A stretch of DNA of 64,000 nucleotides, taken from the NCBI GenBank assembly GCA_014058105.1, contig JACGCM010000779.1:1-64000 (forward strand). The letters are read 5' to 3'. This stretch comes from Kingdonia uniflora (taxonomy: Eukaryota > Streptophyta > Magnoliopsida > Ranunculales > Circaeasteraceae). Both the position numbers and the translations under genes were made by a program. Below the pieces are notes generated by a model. The model was not told the origin of the DNA, ran no database searches, and saw nothing but the letters and a program-made list of their open reading frames with translations. Positions 22,714 through 35,190 of the stretch are shown piece after piece (position 1 is the stretch's first letter; each line of letters starts with the position of its first letter).

Positions 22714-25700
22714 TTGTGTATCTGTAGGTCCAGTATGCGTTCAAAACCTATAAATCCCATGAGTAAACTTGTAGTATCATCAAGTTTAGAGGAAACATCA
22801 TCGTCGGGGAGGGAGGACGACTATAGTGTAATGGAGGAGACTGTAGGTAAGATAGACATTACTGTAGGTCTAGAGATTAGTGAATCTAGTAAAGTAGAAA
22901 AAGTTATAGAAAAAGAGGATAGCAAAGAGAAAGATAAATTGTTTTACATATATCCTGAGGGAATAGATGTAGGAAAGGTATTTTAAAAGTACAAAAAGAA
23001 ATTACAGTGGGAATGAGATAATTATATGATGGACCAAAGTCGCTGGTTCAGAGCCTATATCCCAGGAAAGGGGGAAAAGGCGATATACTATCAAGTCCAT
23101 TGTTTAGAGGAGTAGAAAAGAGAGAAAGGGATCGGTGAGGATGTGATAATCCCTTATTACAATGGCCTTGGGCTGGTAGGGCCGAGTAATGGATTTTTAT
23201 GTTACCTGAATCAGGTCGTTTATGACCTTGGAATTCCTCTAAACTTCTTTCAAAAAGGGGTTATGAATGTATTGCAGTGCTGTCCTGCCCAACTAAATGG
23301 GAATGTGTATGAGATGATGAGGGTGTGCGAAGTCTTGAATGAGAAATAGAGGAAGGAAGGGACTCCTAAGCAGTTCGAAGTTGATGATGTTTTAAAATTT
23401 TATAAGTGGAAGTATGTCAAAGGTTGAAAGAGTGGTTACCTGTATAATGACTCTTTTAGGCCAAAATTTTTTAACTTTGAATCTACGGGTAAACCATGAA
23501 ATCATCACCTCGAATGGGTAGTGGGCAACTGTATGCAGGTTCCAGATGAGCCAGCGCTCGTCCTGAATCATAAATATTATAATCCGAGTAAGTTACATTT
23601 GTTATCTTTAAATACTGATTAGCTTATCGTCAAGCTATTAACCATGATCTTATTTCTTGTTTGTCAGGTCCCAACCCTTCAGCGGCTCCTGATAATGCCA
23701 GTCTGTTCGATTGCATAGCTCATGGGCAGGTCAAGTTAAAGCAAGTTCTTGGTGAGTTAGGTATTCAGAGGGATAAGAGGGTAGATTCCATAGTGCCCAA
23801 AGTTCAACGTGCTCACGAGAATCAGATCATGGCCGAGAAGAAAGCTTATTTTTCTATGGAGGATGTCACTAGTCTTCCTCCTCCGCTGAAAAATATCAAC
23901 GTGAAACAGACTACTCGGTGGTCAAGAAAGACAGCTCCGCCTACTATATCTGCTGCTGTGGTATTCTTAGAGCAAGAGGTTGTAAAAACTATGGCTGAAG
24001 ATGTTGAGGAGAGGCATGAAGTGAGTGAATTTACTCCTTTAGAATGAGAGGAGTTTGTTGAAGAGGAAACGGCATGAGGATAAGGATAGTGCTCACACTA
24101 ACGGTTAGGCTGCAGCCAAGGTGAGAGAGCTGGAGTAAAAATATTGTATGATAGCGGGGACTAATCCTCAGCAGCTCGTTGGCACTTTCCAGGAGCAAAC
24201 TCTTGCGGTATGTTTATGAAATCTCTTGATATGTTATATTTGGTAATATGATATATGATACTGAACTTGTATCTGTGGGTTGATAGCTCTCATCGCTGAT
24301 GTCAGGGGAAACGGTGTTTATAGAGAAGAGGAACCATGAGTACAAAGATCTGAGTCTTAGGCTGGATGCTTAGTTAGCTCGAACTGGGGAGCTCGAAGCT
24401 GAGCTCGAGATAGAGAAAAAGAATAGGGTTAAAGATGACAAGGCTGCTGAAGAGCGATATAAAATTTTGTCCGAGTATGATGATGTTATATCACAATCTT
24501 GTGAGTTAATGCAGGTGGAAAGAAATCACTTTGCCTAATCTTATTATAGCTTTGGGTTGACTGCTGCTGCTATAGAGTTAGGCCAATCTGGTAAATATGA
24601 TGAGATAATCTTACCTTTGGAGGTAGAGGATGAAGTGGTGGTTGATGTTGTTGGTCCGGGCAATGTATCTACTTCACCCACTGAACTAGCTCTGGCCGCT
24701 AATAAGACTGTGGATCCTTCATCTGAGGTAAAAACCAACAAGAATCTTTAATCCCACTATGGTATTTTGTTGTGTTGCGAACTATATGGTTCGATTGAAA
24801 CAATACTCTTTATGATCTTAAACTGTTAAGTGTCATAGACGCTTTTTAGTATGTTTTGTTTAAATGTTTGTATGATGAAAAAATATTTGTAATCTATTTA
24901 GGAGGTAGAGTAGTTGAGAAAAATGATTTCTGACCTGGAGAGATCGTTGGGTAGAGCGAGGGACTCCGTGGCTCGAGTGCAACAGGTACTTAAGAAAACT
25001 GAATATGAGAGAAGACAGTTTAAATCTAACTCGGAGAAAAATTTAAAAGAATTATTTGAACTCCAGTGTAGATATGCTAAGATACAAATAGAAAGGGATG
25101 AGATCATAAGAAAGGAAGAGAAGAGGGGGGTATTAGTTCAAAAACCAAGAGAGGGGAGTGATAAGGCTAGGTGTCAAAGTCTGTTGCTAGCTCTGATATT
25201 ATATTTTAAGGTCAAAATAGATAGTAAATGGGGTTTAAAAAAGGCTTACGAAAAGCTTTTGAAGGAGAGAGGTATAGTACCTGACCCAGCTCGAGTAATG
25301 TTTCTAGCGCAAGAAGTACGTAATCATCATAATGTAGAGGTAAAAAATGTTCAGTTCGAGCTGGGGTATCCGTTGTATGGGGCGATGTAGAACCTTTACC
25401 TGATGTTTTTGGCTTTATGTAGGATCAAAGGTCGACGAGGATTGTATTTTTCAGGATAAGCAAAGAGCAAATTGGGATACAACAGAAGTTAAAGGCTGAA
25501 GTAGAGGAGTTGCGAGATGCATTAACGTAACATATGGAGCAAAAAATGTCGTTGGCGACTCAATTGTCAAAATAAATAGCTGCTCAAAAGAAGGTAGAAG
25601 GTGACTTGAGGGCGTTAGGTGTACTGTAAAAAGAAACGCGTAAGCGTCTGTACAAAGCGCATATGCAGTTGAAGGAACATTTAAATCCGTCACGAGCAAA

Positions 25701-27581
25701 AATCACAGCTTGAGCAGAACATGAGCGTCATCTAGAAAGCGTGATCAAATTTAATGGGGAAGAGCTCTCAAGGGTGGAGAATGAATTTAGAAAGTTTGTG
25801 ATGGAGTGCGGAAAAGACTTTGATGTAGAGAACGAAAAGGCTAAAAATTTGTGGTTTACCAAGGATGAGGATAAACTTGTTAAGAAAACAACTCTTCTAC
25901 CAGAAAAATTCTACAAGAAAGTAGGAGGAAGAAAGTTGTTGAAGAAACAACTCCTCTACCGGAAAAAATTCGATCTGAGAAGAGGTGAAGAAAAAATTTG
26001 TTGAACAAGCAACTCCTCTAGCAGCAAAAGTTTTATCAGAAGAGAGTGATGAAGAGGTCAAAAGTTTGATACGTCGTTCAAGGAGAAATCAACGTCAATA
26101 GGAAGTGGTGACTTTCATAATTCCTGTGGATGTACAAGTATACAGGTCGAGGAGACCAGAAGATATAGGGCAATCTTCTTGTAGTCCGAGGGAAAAGTAG
26201 AGTATTTTAATTTTTATGAACTGATATATGCATTGCATCTTGTACACTGTGAATAGAATTTGTTATCTTTGATTGCATAATATTCAAGCTTTATATTCTT
26301 GAAAAAAAATTGTAAACTGCGATGTAATCTGCTTAGCCAGATGAACTAGTATAAATATTAACTGTTGTTGCAGGTTGAATTGGTTGAGGCTCAAAGCCAG
26401 TGTAATACATTACGTGCTCGCAATGAAAATTTGAGCACAAAACTAGATTTGTATCAATCAACACTAAAGAGTGTGACTGTATCGATAGAAGATATGGATA
26501 TAAAAATAGCAGAAGAGCGACGTATGGTAGTTTGTATGACCGAACAACTAAAAAATAAAGAGGCTGAACTATCTAGCGAGCTGAGAAAGATTGAGGGGCT
26601 AAAAGGAGATAAAAGAATAAAGGATACGGAAGTTCAGGATATGGCAAGGTGAGTTAACCAGCCAGGGGCAGTGCCTACTAAAATGATGGATCTATTGGCG
26701 GTGTTGAAAAAAAAAAGATAATGTGAAAGATTTACAATATCTGGTAAGCGTGTTGGAGGTAGAGATAACGGATATGCAAGCAGCTATTAGGGAGGCAAAA
26801 GCACATGCTCAAAAATACGAGATATTGTGGACGGTTGTTGATGTGATTATAAAAAAGATGGAAGAGGCCCGTAATAAACCAAACGAAAATATTAATAAGG
26901 CTTAGAACAAGGTAGTTGTTCTATAGCGTACCATACAGTTGTTGGGGTTAGACATCTTGGAGTACCAATCTGAAAAAGTAAAATTGCGTGATGCGAATAC
27001 GAAGTTAAATGCTGACCTTTTGAAGGCGGAAATAAGTCCCGACGAAAGTAAGGTAAATAAAGATAACCGTGAGGCTAAAATAGAGGGGTCAATATCTTTG
27101 ATTTATCATATGGACGAATTTATGACAGTGTTGGAGACTCGGAATGATTCGACGTTGGGTGAAAAATGGGCTATGGAAGAACGTTGCAACAGTTTGGAGG
27201 CTATGCTGAAGGAAGCAAATAGAAAACTAGGTAAATTTGTTCTCCGTGATAAAGTAAAGAGTGAGGTAGGTAATGCATATGAGAGAGATAATAGTAGTGC
27301 TCTCCGTTTTCGTATATGAATTCAATAGATTGGAAGCTAAGAGTAAAATTGTACATGACAGTTTGGTTTCCAAAGGTGTACAGTACGAGATGCGGTTGAT
27401 ACGATCAGAGTACTTAGATCATATGGTGGCAAGAATTGGTGCTCTTAAAAAGTGGATGATTATGGAAGGAAAACAAATTATCATCGGGAGGATGCCAGAG
27501 TTTATGCGTACGCGTCTACATCGACATGGGGAGAGTTCGCGGGGTGATGATGTGATCGATAGTTTGAGCGATAGTGACTGA
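22714..27581 (+). pseudogene. antisense long coiled-coil gene of element 2
   Basis: A long plus-strand coding region with several frames. N-terminal part (22714-22986) is Ser/Glu-rich. At 23143-23349: IIPYYNGLGLVGPSNGFLCY, LGIPLNFFQKGVMNVLQ, QLNGNVYEMMRVCEVLN, matching the element 1 antisense gene and resembling the Transposase_28-type domain. Then EWVVGNCMQVPDEPALVL, a likely intron (GTAAGT donor about 23592, CAG acceptor about 23667), and PDNASLFDCIAHGQVKLKQV. From 24290 to 27581 there are segments of coiled coil rich in Glu, Lys and Leu, ending ESSRGDDVIDSLSDSD. Internal stops are frequent, though introns may explain some breaks. Confidence 0.6.
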
Positions 27582-27969
27582 TGATGTGAATGATTGTAAG
27601 ACTAGTAGATATGGAATTGTTAAAAAGTATCGTTAGTGATCCGTATATATGTATATTGATCTTTGTATGAACTAGTTGTGTCTCTGTTGTCTGGTTGGGG
27701 CTAGTCATATAATAGGAGGTTGGTTTGGCTGAAGCAACAAACACTGCAAATAAGGGATCGAATTGTATTAAAATAATAAATGATCTGAAATGTAAAATAG
27801 AAGATCATATTTGGCTTGAGGCAACAAATGATCTGTAATGTAATAGAATGCGGTACATCGAGCTGTTATGTAATCTGTATATCGAAGTACTTGTGTGATA
27901 TATTAGAAAAGTACTGAGATGTTTTAGATATAGTAGATGAGTATGGTAGACAATAGGAGATGGTACTCT

Positions 27970-28515
27970 TAGGTTGGTCGATCAAACATAAGTATTTTAT
28001 TGATGCAAGACCAACGTATAAGATAATAGATTGAGTATTGTATGTAATAGATTATACTCTGATGCAGGACGATCAAACATAAGTATTTTATTGATGTAAG
28101 ACCGACGTACAAGATGATAGATTGAGTACTGCATATAATAGATTGTACTATGATGTAGGATGATCTAACATAAGTATTTTATTGATGTAAGACCGACATA
28201 CAAGATGATAGATTGAGTATTGTATGTAATAGATTATACTCTGGTGTAGGACGATCAAACATAAGTATTTCATTGATGTAAGACCAACGTACAAGATGAT
28301 AGATTGAGTACTGTATGTAATAGATTATACTCTGGTGTAGGGCGATCAAACATAAGTATTTCATTAATATAAGATCGACGTACAAGATGATAGATTGTGT
28401 ATTATATGTAATAGATTGTAATCTAGTGTAGGACAATCAAACATAAGTATTTTATTGATGTAAAACTGACGTACAAGATAATAGATGAAAAATAGAAGAG
28501 TACACTGTAATAGAA
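27970..28515. repeat. 91-bp tandem repeat array in element 2 (about 6 copies)
   Basis: The word GATCAAACATAAGTATTT recurs at 27980, 28071, 28162, 28253, 28344 and 28435, exactly 91 bases apart with point changes. The array lies between the integrase end and the antisense genes, the same location as the arrays of elements 1 and 3 but with an unrelated unit. Confidence 0.95.
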
Positions 28516-28559
28516 TATCATCTCCGGTATAACTTCAATCTTCGTGTGTTCCAAGGATT

Positions 28560-29560
28560 AGGTACTCGATCTCCGTGTTCGGTGGTGAGGTCGTAAGAAC
28601 CAAGTCCACTTTTTCCAATAACGATAACCTTCCCAATTCTCTGCGAGCTTCCCAGCATTGAATTCCTTGCAATGGTTTGGTATCTCTCGTAACATGAGAT
28701 CTTTAATTTTAAACTCTCTATGATAAACTCGTTTATTATATGATATTGTCAAAGCCTGATAATATCTTCCCAAGTTCATGACTACTCTTTCTCTTGCCTC
28801 TTCGATCCAATTCATGTTACATGCCAACTGCAACTCATTTTCTCCGTCGGTCATGGTATGATCTCGTAATGGCTAATGATATTGAGTAGGGATAATTGCT
28901 TCAGTACCGTATGCTAATAAGAATGGTGTGTAGCCAGTCAACACTCAGGGTATTGTATGATATGCCCATAATACGTGTTGTAATTCTTGCACTCAATTAC
29001 CCTTCTTTTATGTCAACCATTTCTTGATGTCATCAACTATAGTTTGATTAGTAATCTCTGCCTGTCCATTTCCTTATGGGTAATAGGGATTTGAAGGAGA
29101 GTGAATGATGTTATATTGATTGAGGAACTCAACGATCTTGGATTCGACGAAGTGAGGTCCATTGTCGATTCTAATGAGGTGAGGGCATCCATATCATATT
29201 ATAATAGTTTCCTATATAAACTTGATGACTTCGTCTTCACGGGTTCGACACAATGGAACTACTTCTACCCATTTGGTGAAGTAGTTCGTGGCTACTAAAA
29301 GGTACTTCCATTTTCCTGGTGCAGTTGGGAACTCTCCCACTAGGTCGAGGGCCCATCACTTGAATGGCCAAACAACTTTGCTATAATAAAGTTCCAAGGC
29401 TGGAGCTCGAATTTGGGGTCCATATCGCTGGCATGCCTTACACTTGCTTGTATATTCAATAGCTTGAGCTTTCATCTTAGGTCAAAAGACTCCTTAAGTA
29501 AGAGCTCAGTTTGCTAAAGATCGTCCTACTGCATGTGATCTACAAGTACCTACATGAAGG
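28560..29560 (-). pseudogene. integrase of element 2
   Basis: Zinc-binding part CKACQRYGPQIRAPALEL, then WALDLVGEFPTAPGKWKYLL (first Asp), RIDNGPHFVESKIVEFLNQY (second Asp), SPSNPYYP-stop-GNGQAEITN (Glu), and the C-terminal part NLGRYYQALTISYNKRVYHR with GKLAENWEGYRYW. All three catalytic residues are visible, so the domain order is complete; at least seven stops interrupt it. Confidence 0.88.
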
Positions 29561-30300
29561 TCTTGTAGAAATTTTGGAGCTTCTTTTGTAGATAAACATC
29601 GGAGATATGGTCCTGTGACTGAGATTTTGTAAAGGAAATTTTCATCAGCGACATAACATTTTGCATTGTCTAGAACCCGTCTTCTTTCAGTAGGATCTCT
29701 GGGAAGTTCTCCTTTGAACTCATTTTTGGGGCCTATGCATGTGAGGAAAGGTTGTCTCCAATCATCCTCGTCCTTTTCACTGCCCCCAGTATTAACAGAA
29801 TTTGAGCTGATGATGTTAATGTTATGGTTAGATACTACTTCGATCTTCAAATATCGAGCTTCTATTCCCAGGACTCCGGCCAGATACGCAAGGCAGTCTG
29901 AGTGTCTATTTTCTCCACGAGGCAAGTGTTCGATAATTACCTTTTTGAATCTGCTCATTCTGTTGGCTACTGCTGTGACGTAATCGACCATCTTTCCGTT
30001 TTTCTAATACTTGTCTATATAGTGGTTCATAATTAATAAAGAGTCCATGTACACAAATAGTTTGGGTACACCGATCTCTAGAGCCATATCAAGTCCGTGT
30101 ATGAGTGCCTCATACTCGGTCTCATTATTGGTAGCTTTGAAATTGAATCGTATGTACTTCTCAATTCTGTCATTAGAAGGTGCGATTAAGACGATCCCAA
30201 TGCCTGGCCCAACTGGCCCGACAGAACCATCAGTGAAAAGGCACCAACTCTTCTTGGATATCCAATCTAATTTTTCTTAGAATTGTTCTTCAGTGATGTC
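29561..30300 (-). pseudogene. second RNase H and linker of element 2
   Basis: CLFTDGSVGPVGPGIGIVLI, NNETEYEALIHGLDMAL, FVYMDSLLIMNHY and PRGENRHSDCLAYLAGVLG carry the Asp-Glu-Asp-Asp set. The linker includes NTGGSEKDEDDWRQPFLTCI. A single stop near 30008 splits an otherwise good frame (29506-29991 is open). Dual RNase H supports Tat lineage. Confidence 0.88.
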
Positions 30301-30419
30301 CGTATGATCTTCTTCCCAATCGGGATCATCTACTGGAAAATCTGCTAGAAAGTCTGCTACGACTTGCCTTTTCTCAGAATGGCGTAATTCAAAATGTATA
30401 TTCTGCTCTCCAAGCATAA

Positions 30420-30890
30420 CCAACCATTGCTGAACTCATATGGATTTCTCTCGCTTAGATAAGATCTCTCGTAAAGGATAATTTGTCATTACTCAAACTG
30501 AGTGAGCTTGAAAATATTGTTTTAATTTCTACTATGTATAGATGAGAGCTAAAAGTAGTTTCTTGATTTTGTGTATCGTATCTCTGCAGGAGTGAGCGTT
30601 TTACTGATGAAGTAGACAGGTTTCTCTGTTTTCTCATCAAATCGAATGAGTACCGAGCATAATGATTTATCAGTGATTGTAAGATAAACTGTGAGTTTTT
30701 CTCCTTCTTTGGGTGTACTCATGACAGGTGGTTTCCCGAGGTAGCATTTTAATTCCTGAAATGCTGCTTCACATTCTGTAGTCCATTCGATCTCAGGATC
30801 TTTTTTAGGTTTCTTCTTCTTTGTCCTTTCACGTAGTAGGTCGAATAACCATCGACATCGATCCAAAGATTGATTATTGCGTTCTTTCCT
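30420..30890 (-). pseudogene. RNase H (gypsy type) of element 2
   Basis: EWTTECEAAFQELKCYLGKP, KPVYFISKTLTPAEIRY and a degraded QQW..LGEQNIHFELRH end. Frameshift near 30560 separates the halves. Confidence 0.82.
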
Positions 30891-30891
30891 G

Positions 30892-31640
30892 CTAATTTTT
30901 GTATTTATTTTTTATTTTTGGAGAAGGCATAGATAACAGTGCGTGGATACGTTCTGGATTAGGCTCAATTCCTTGCTTGCTGATTAGATGTCCTAAGAAT
31001 TTGCTTGACTGGACTCCAAACTGGCATTTGTCAGGGTTTAGTCTCATCTTATATGACTGAAGAATCTCAAAAGTTGTTTGTAAATCTTCTAGGTGGTTCT
31101 CCTTCTTGAGACTCTTACACAACATATCGTCAATGTAAACTTCCATTATTTTTCCAAGGTAATCTTTGAACATTTGTGTCATTAGTCTTTAATAGGTAGC
31201 TCCAGCATTCTTAAGACTAAAAGGCATTACTTTGTAATAGTACAATCCATGTTTTATGATAAAAGCTATCTTCTTCTGATCTTCGTACAACAGAGGTATC
31301 TGGTTATACCCTGATGCGGCGTCCATCATGGACAAGAGTTCATATTCTGCGGTTGAATCGAGCAGATAGTTGATGATAGAAAGTGGAAAACTATCTTTCG
31401 GAGTATGTTTATTGAAATCCGTGAAATCTACGCATACTCTGATTTTGCCATTTTTATTTAGTACTGCTACGATGTTCGAGATCCAATCTGGGTAGTTGGC
31501 TTTTCAGATAAAACCAACTTCAATTAGTTTGTCGATCTCTTTATCGACTTCTTCATAGAGTCTTGGTGCTAGAGTTCTTTATTTATGCTTGACTGTTTCA
31601 GCGTTATCTTTCAAACTCAGCTTGTGGCAAACCAAACTTG
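30892..31640 (-). pseudogene. reverse transcriptase of element 2
   Basis: IEVGFIXKANYPDWISNIVA-like start, VCVDFTDFNKHTPKDSFPLS-type block, SMMDAASGYNQIPL, then KIMEVYIDDMLCKSLKKENH, CQFGVQSSKFLGHLISKQGI. The active-site YIDD is intact. Several stops interrupt the N-terminal half, while 30892-31182 is open. Confidence 0.87.
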
Positions 31641-31959
31641 GATCGATGCTTGGAATCACGTGGAATGTCCACGCAAAGACATCACTGTTGTATTTGAGAA
31701 ATTGAATGAAAGCATTGCGCTCTGATATGGGCAATTGAGTTCCAATGAAGGTACCTCATTTATCTCCACTAATCTCGATGTACTCTGTAGGTTCTATATT
31801 TGGTAGTTCATTTTTTATAAAGCTTTCTGTAATATTCCCTGTGGTTTTCTGTAATTGCTATACGAACTATGGTATAGATGGTTCTATCACCGTGGTAACA
31901 AAATTTTCACAAGCTCGAGCAAGCTTCTGACTACCTTTGATCTTGCAAATGTCGTTATT

Positions 31960-32628
31960 CTATTCGAATCGTAGTGCCAAATTATAGGTCGATGGAATAG
32001 CTCGCATATTATGTAACCAACAACATCCCATTATTCCCAAATAATAGGATTTTGTATTGATAAAGTAAAATACAATGTCAACTGTTGCTAGTCCTATTGT
32101 AATAGGAAGTATGATATTTCCCACACGCTCTTTTTTAAAATCGTTGAATCCACATATATCAATGTCGCTAGGCTGTACTTTGTTAGCCAGCCCCATCTGA
32201 TCAATCGTGCTTTGAAAAAGTAGTTTAAGACTACTACCAGTGTCTACCATCATTGTATGCAGTATGACATTTCTTATTTTTAACATGATCACCAATGTAT
32301 CATGGTGAGGAAAGTTGACGTGACGAACATCACAATCGTCAAAAGAGATCCATGTGCATTGGGAGCTGGATATGGGAAGTAACTGAGCTTCTTTATTATT
32401 TATGGACAGGTCATGACATTGACCGACCCGTCGTCTTTTGCTCCTATTCGATTGGTTAATAGTTTGAGTCTCAATGAAGTGACTGAGGGATATATGGTAT
32501 AAACGCTTCTCCTCTGCCATTTCTTTGACCCGTACGGCTTCTGTAGGAAGTCTGCAACTCCTGTTCTTGTAACTCTCAACGCCCACGATGTATTCGTGCA
32601 TTCGTCCATCCGCAAAAATATATTCCAA
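31960..32628 (-). pseudogene. aspartic protease of element 2
   Basis: Open frame of 222 codons including MMVDTGSSLKLLFQSTIDQM (catalytic DTGS), FNDFKKERVGNIILPITI and LGIMGCCWLHNMRAIPSTYN. It is nearly intact; upstream SFDDCDVRHVNFPHHDTLVI is the same block seen before the proteases of elements 1 and 3. Would process Gag-Pol. Confidence 0.86.
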
Positions 32629-32659
32629 TATTCGCTGTAAAGCGAAACAATGTTCTGTT

Positions 32660-34070
32660 TCATGCTGTCAGACTTTGTGGTGAATGTAATATGGTTTGTT
32701 CTCAATGGGTTGGAGATACTGTGCATTGTGAAAAAACTTATCCTTCTGAAGTATAGAATAAATACTGGCTATGGTTATAATTATCTTGGGAAGATAGGGT
32801 TTTGGCATATAACTGCCTTTCCGAGGTCGATCTTCATTAGATTTTGTGCATTTCTTGTCTCCTCCCTGATCAGTAGCACGGTTGAAATTTTGGCCTGTGC
32901 AGTGATCTCTAGCTGTCAGTGTTGATTTCTGAGTCTTTTGTCTGTCGGATACCATTCTTTCGAGATCGATATAGCCGTTAACTTTTTTGATCATGTCTTC
33001 CAATGTTGTAGGTTTGTTTAGAATGAGGTACTCCTTCACCCTTCCATCGATGAGTAAAGCATTGTTGAAAGCCGAAATAGTAATCTTCTTATCAAGTCAA
33101 TCCACCTTTCGAGCCAACTCCAGGAATTTCTTAGTGAATGTTTTGAGCTTTTCTCCTGGTACTTGCTTAAGGCTAAATAGATAATATAAATTCTCTTCTT
33201 TGTCTCTGTTGTGCGAGTAATTTTTGACGAAGAGTTCTCTCAACTGCCCGAAAGTTGTAATGGACCTTACGGGTAGTGTATGGAACCATTGCAAAGGTTC
33301 CCCTGATAAACTGGTAGGAAAGAGCCAGTATAAAATGTGGTTAGATGTGGAATATAAGCCTAGAGAGTCTTGGAACTCTTGAACGTGCTCCACAAGGTCA
33401 GTCCCCTTGTATTTATGGATTTTTATAGTGTGAAAACCAGTGGGGACTTCGCCATCCAGTAGTTCCTGTGCGATCGGGCTCTTTTGTAATCTGCTGAAGA
33501 TTCCTTTAGCGGTTTAAATTTGAGCATCGAACAACTCTTTGATACGCTTGTCGATATGCTCCTGAGTTACGTACTGACGAGCTGCGATTGTTGGTCGTGA
33601 GACTCATCCTTCGCAAGAAATGTGCTCACCACTTCCTTCACTGAGTCGCTCGAGAGCTGGAATTCAGACTTTTCCTCAGGGTGGCTCTTCATCTCTGACT
33701 TCAGCGAGACCGCCATCAACTTCTTAGTGGACTTCCTGTATCATAAATGGTTCGCCCCTAGGTTCTTTATGCTTAGATCGAACTTCTCCTCCCAGATTCT
33801 TATCATGAGGTCCTATTCTATCGAAAAGGAAATTCGTGAACCAGCTGGCTGTACTCTAGTGGGTTGTACGCCAGTTGGATGCGAGCCTTTGTTCTTTTGT
33901 GTTGCGACCTGTTGATCCTACAAAAATTTTAACGCCTGTTGAACGCCTGCCAGCTGCTGTTCCAGAGCGGTTTGCCTTTTAGTTTCAGAGTTCAAATTGG
34001 CTCGTAATTCTGCTAGTCCGGCGTTCCCTTCTCTTGGAAGAGTCGGCGTGCTCTGGCCTGGAGGCGTCAT
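32660..34070 (-). pseudogene. gag of element 2
   Basis: ATG at 34070 opens MTPPGQSTPTLPREGNAGLA. The capsid domain follows: MEHVQEFQDSLGLYSTSNHI, LSGEPLQWFHTLPVRSITTF, FLELARKVD (33097-33393), then TLEDMIKKVNGYIDLERMV (32668-33039). Order and motifs match Retrotrans_gag. Multiple stops between the blocks. Confidence 0.82.
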
Positions 34071-34124
34071 TCTGTATAGAGTTAATAAGCTATTTTATGA
34101 AACAATGAGATTGAGAACGTCGTT

Positions 34125-34142
34125 CTCACAAACGACGCCAAA
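34125..34142 (-). promoter_or_regulatory. primer-binding site of element 2
   Basis: On the minus strand TTTGGCGTCGTTTGTGAG follows the 5' LTR. It is a CG-to-TG/CA decayed version of the TGGCGCCGTCTGTGG site in element 1, as expected from methylation-driven mutation. Confidence 0.7.
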
Positions 34143-34717
34143 TGTAATAGCCTAATTTCGGGATTCAAACTTAACCTTTACACCAGATGTGTTTAGAACG
34201 CTCATGAACAATAAGTAATGACTAACAAGATGATTTAGCGTGGAAAACCTTTGAATATGTTAAAAACCACGACCTCTCTTGAAGATTTTAGAAAGAGACA
34301 TGAATCTTATTGAGATTACTAGCTATTATAATGAGCGTTCTGAGTATTTTGAATGCGGAATGTTATAGTGAAGATTCATCCATCCTTCATCTCGAATTCT
34401 CTAGTTCTATTTATATGCCTTATAATATGACCATTTGGCGACCATAAAGATTCTTAATGACGGACGTTACAGAATATATACTTGATGAGCTTTAATCCGA
34501 TTATGTAACGGTCTGATCTTACTGTTTTGTAACGGTTTCATATAGATGACGTCATATTTGTTGACTCGAACTGTTGAGGTAGAGGTAAATAGTGATAAAC
34601 ATAGCTATGTAACTGTACGGTGTCATACATTATGCCACATGTATGTTGAGTAGGCCGAGTGGTCGTATTCTAGTCGAGGATGAAGCATGAGTTCAAGATG
34701 CGGAATAAGCCACTAAA
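34143..34717 (-). repeat. 5' LTR of element 2
   Basis: Plus-strand start TGTAATAGCC, end GCCACTAAA (inner C of the usual ACA mutated to A). Followed by ATAAT, one mismatch to the left duplication GTAAT. Confidence 0.92.
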
Positions 34718-34722
34718 ATAAT

Positions 34723-35190
34723 AAAATGGGAACTCAAACTCTTAAGGTGAGCTTAGCACATCTAATATACTACAAAGCAAAATCATGACGGTGAGGCAAA
34801 ATCGGTAGAAATATAATAGTTGATTGATGATTCACATCTGCATTGTTACTGTGAAATAATTCAATTTTTCTAGCTATGATAGTAATATCAAAAGGGGGCT
34901 AAACTGAACATCAAGTATTTGTTATTTCTTTTTTTGTAGTAAAATCTTAACTCTGTAATTTGTGGAAGTTCACCTCTTTATCCCTTTCTCATCCCCCTGC
35001 AGTAAACTATTGATGTTAGTAGAATCTAAATTCTTGTATTTTCTGGAGTTGACCTCTTAACTAGTTCCATACCCCGTGTAGTAACATCTTAATATCTATA
35101 GTAAAATTCTTGATTTGTCAGAATTGACCTCATCGCTGGCTTCATGTCCCTGATCTTTGGAGCGCACATCTACTAGTCCACTATATTGAC
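34723..35190. other. flank between element 2 and the acidic-protein gene
   Basis: No gene seen. Contains a short repeated motif (AGTAAAATCTTAA / GTAGTAACATCTTAA / AGTAAAATTCTTG with GACCTC) between 34940 and 35140, which looks like a decayed local tandem duplication, possibly old exon units of the neighbouring repetitive gene. Confidence 0.45.

Larger units (their letters stand above)
19182..34717 (-). mobile_element. Tat-type Ty3/gypsy LTR retrotransposon, element 2 (15.5 kb)
   Basis: Element on the minus strand with LTRs of 573 and 575 bp and target duplications GTAAT (19177-19181) and ATAAT (34718-34722). From right to left: LTR, primer site, gag, protease, RT, RNase H, second RNase H, integrase, 91-bp array, then genes on the plus strand (antisense to pol), purine tract, LTR. 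Pol is broken by scattered stops, but all domains are present. It carries the full three-gene antisense cassette. Confidence 0.93.
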
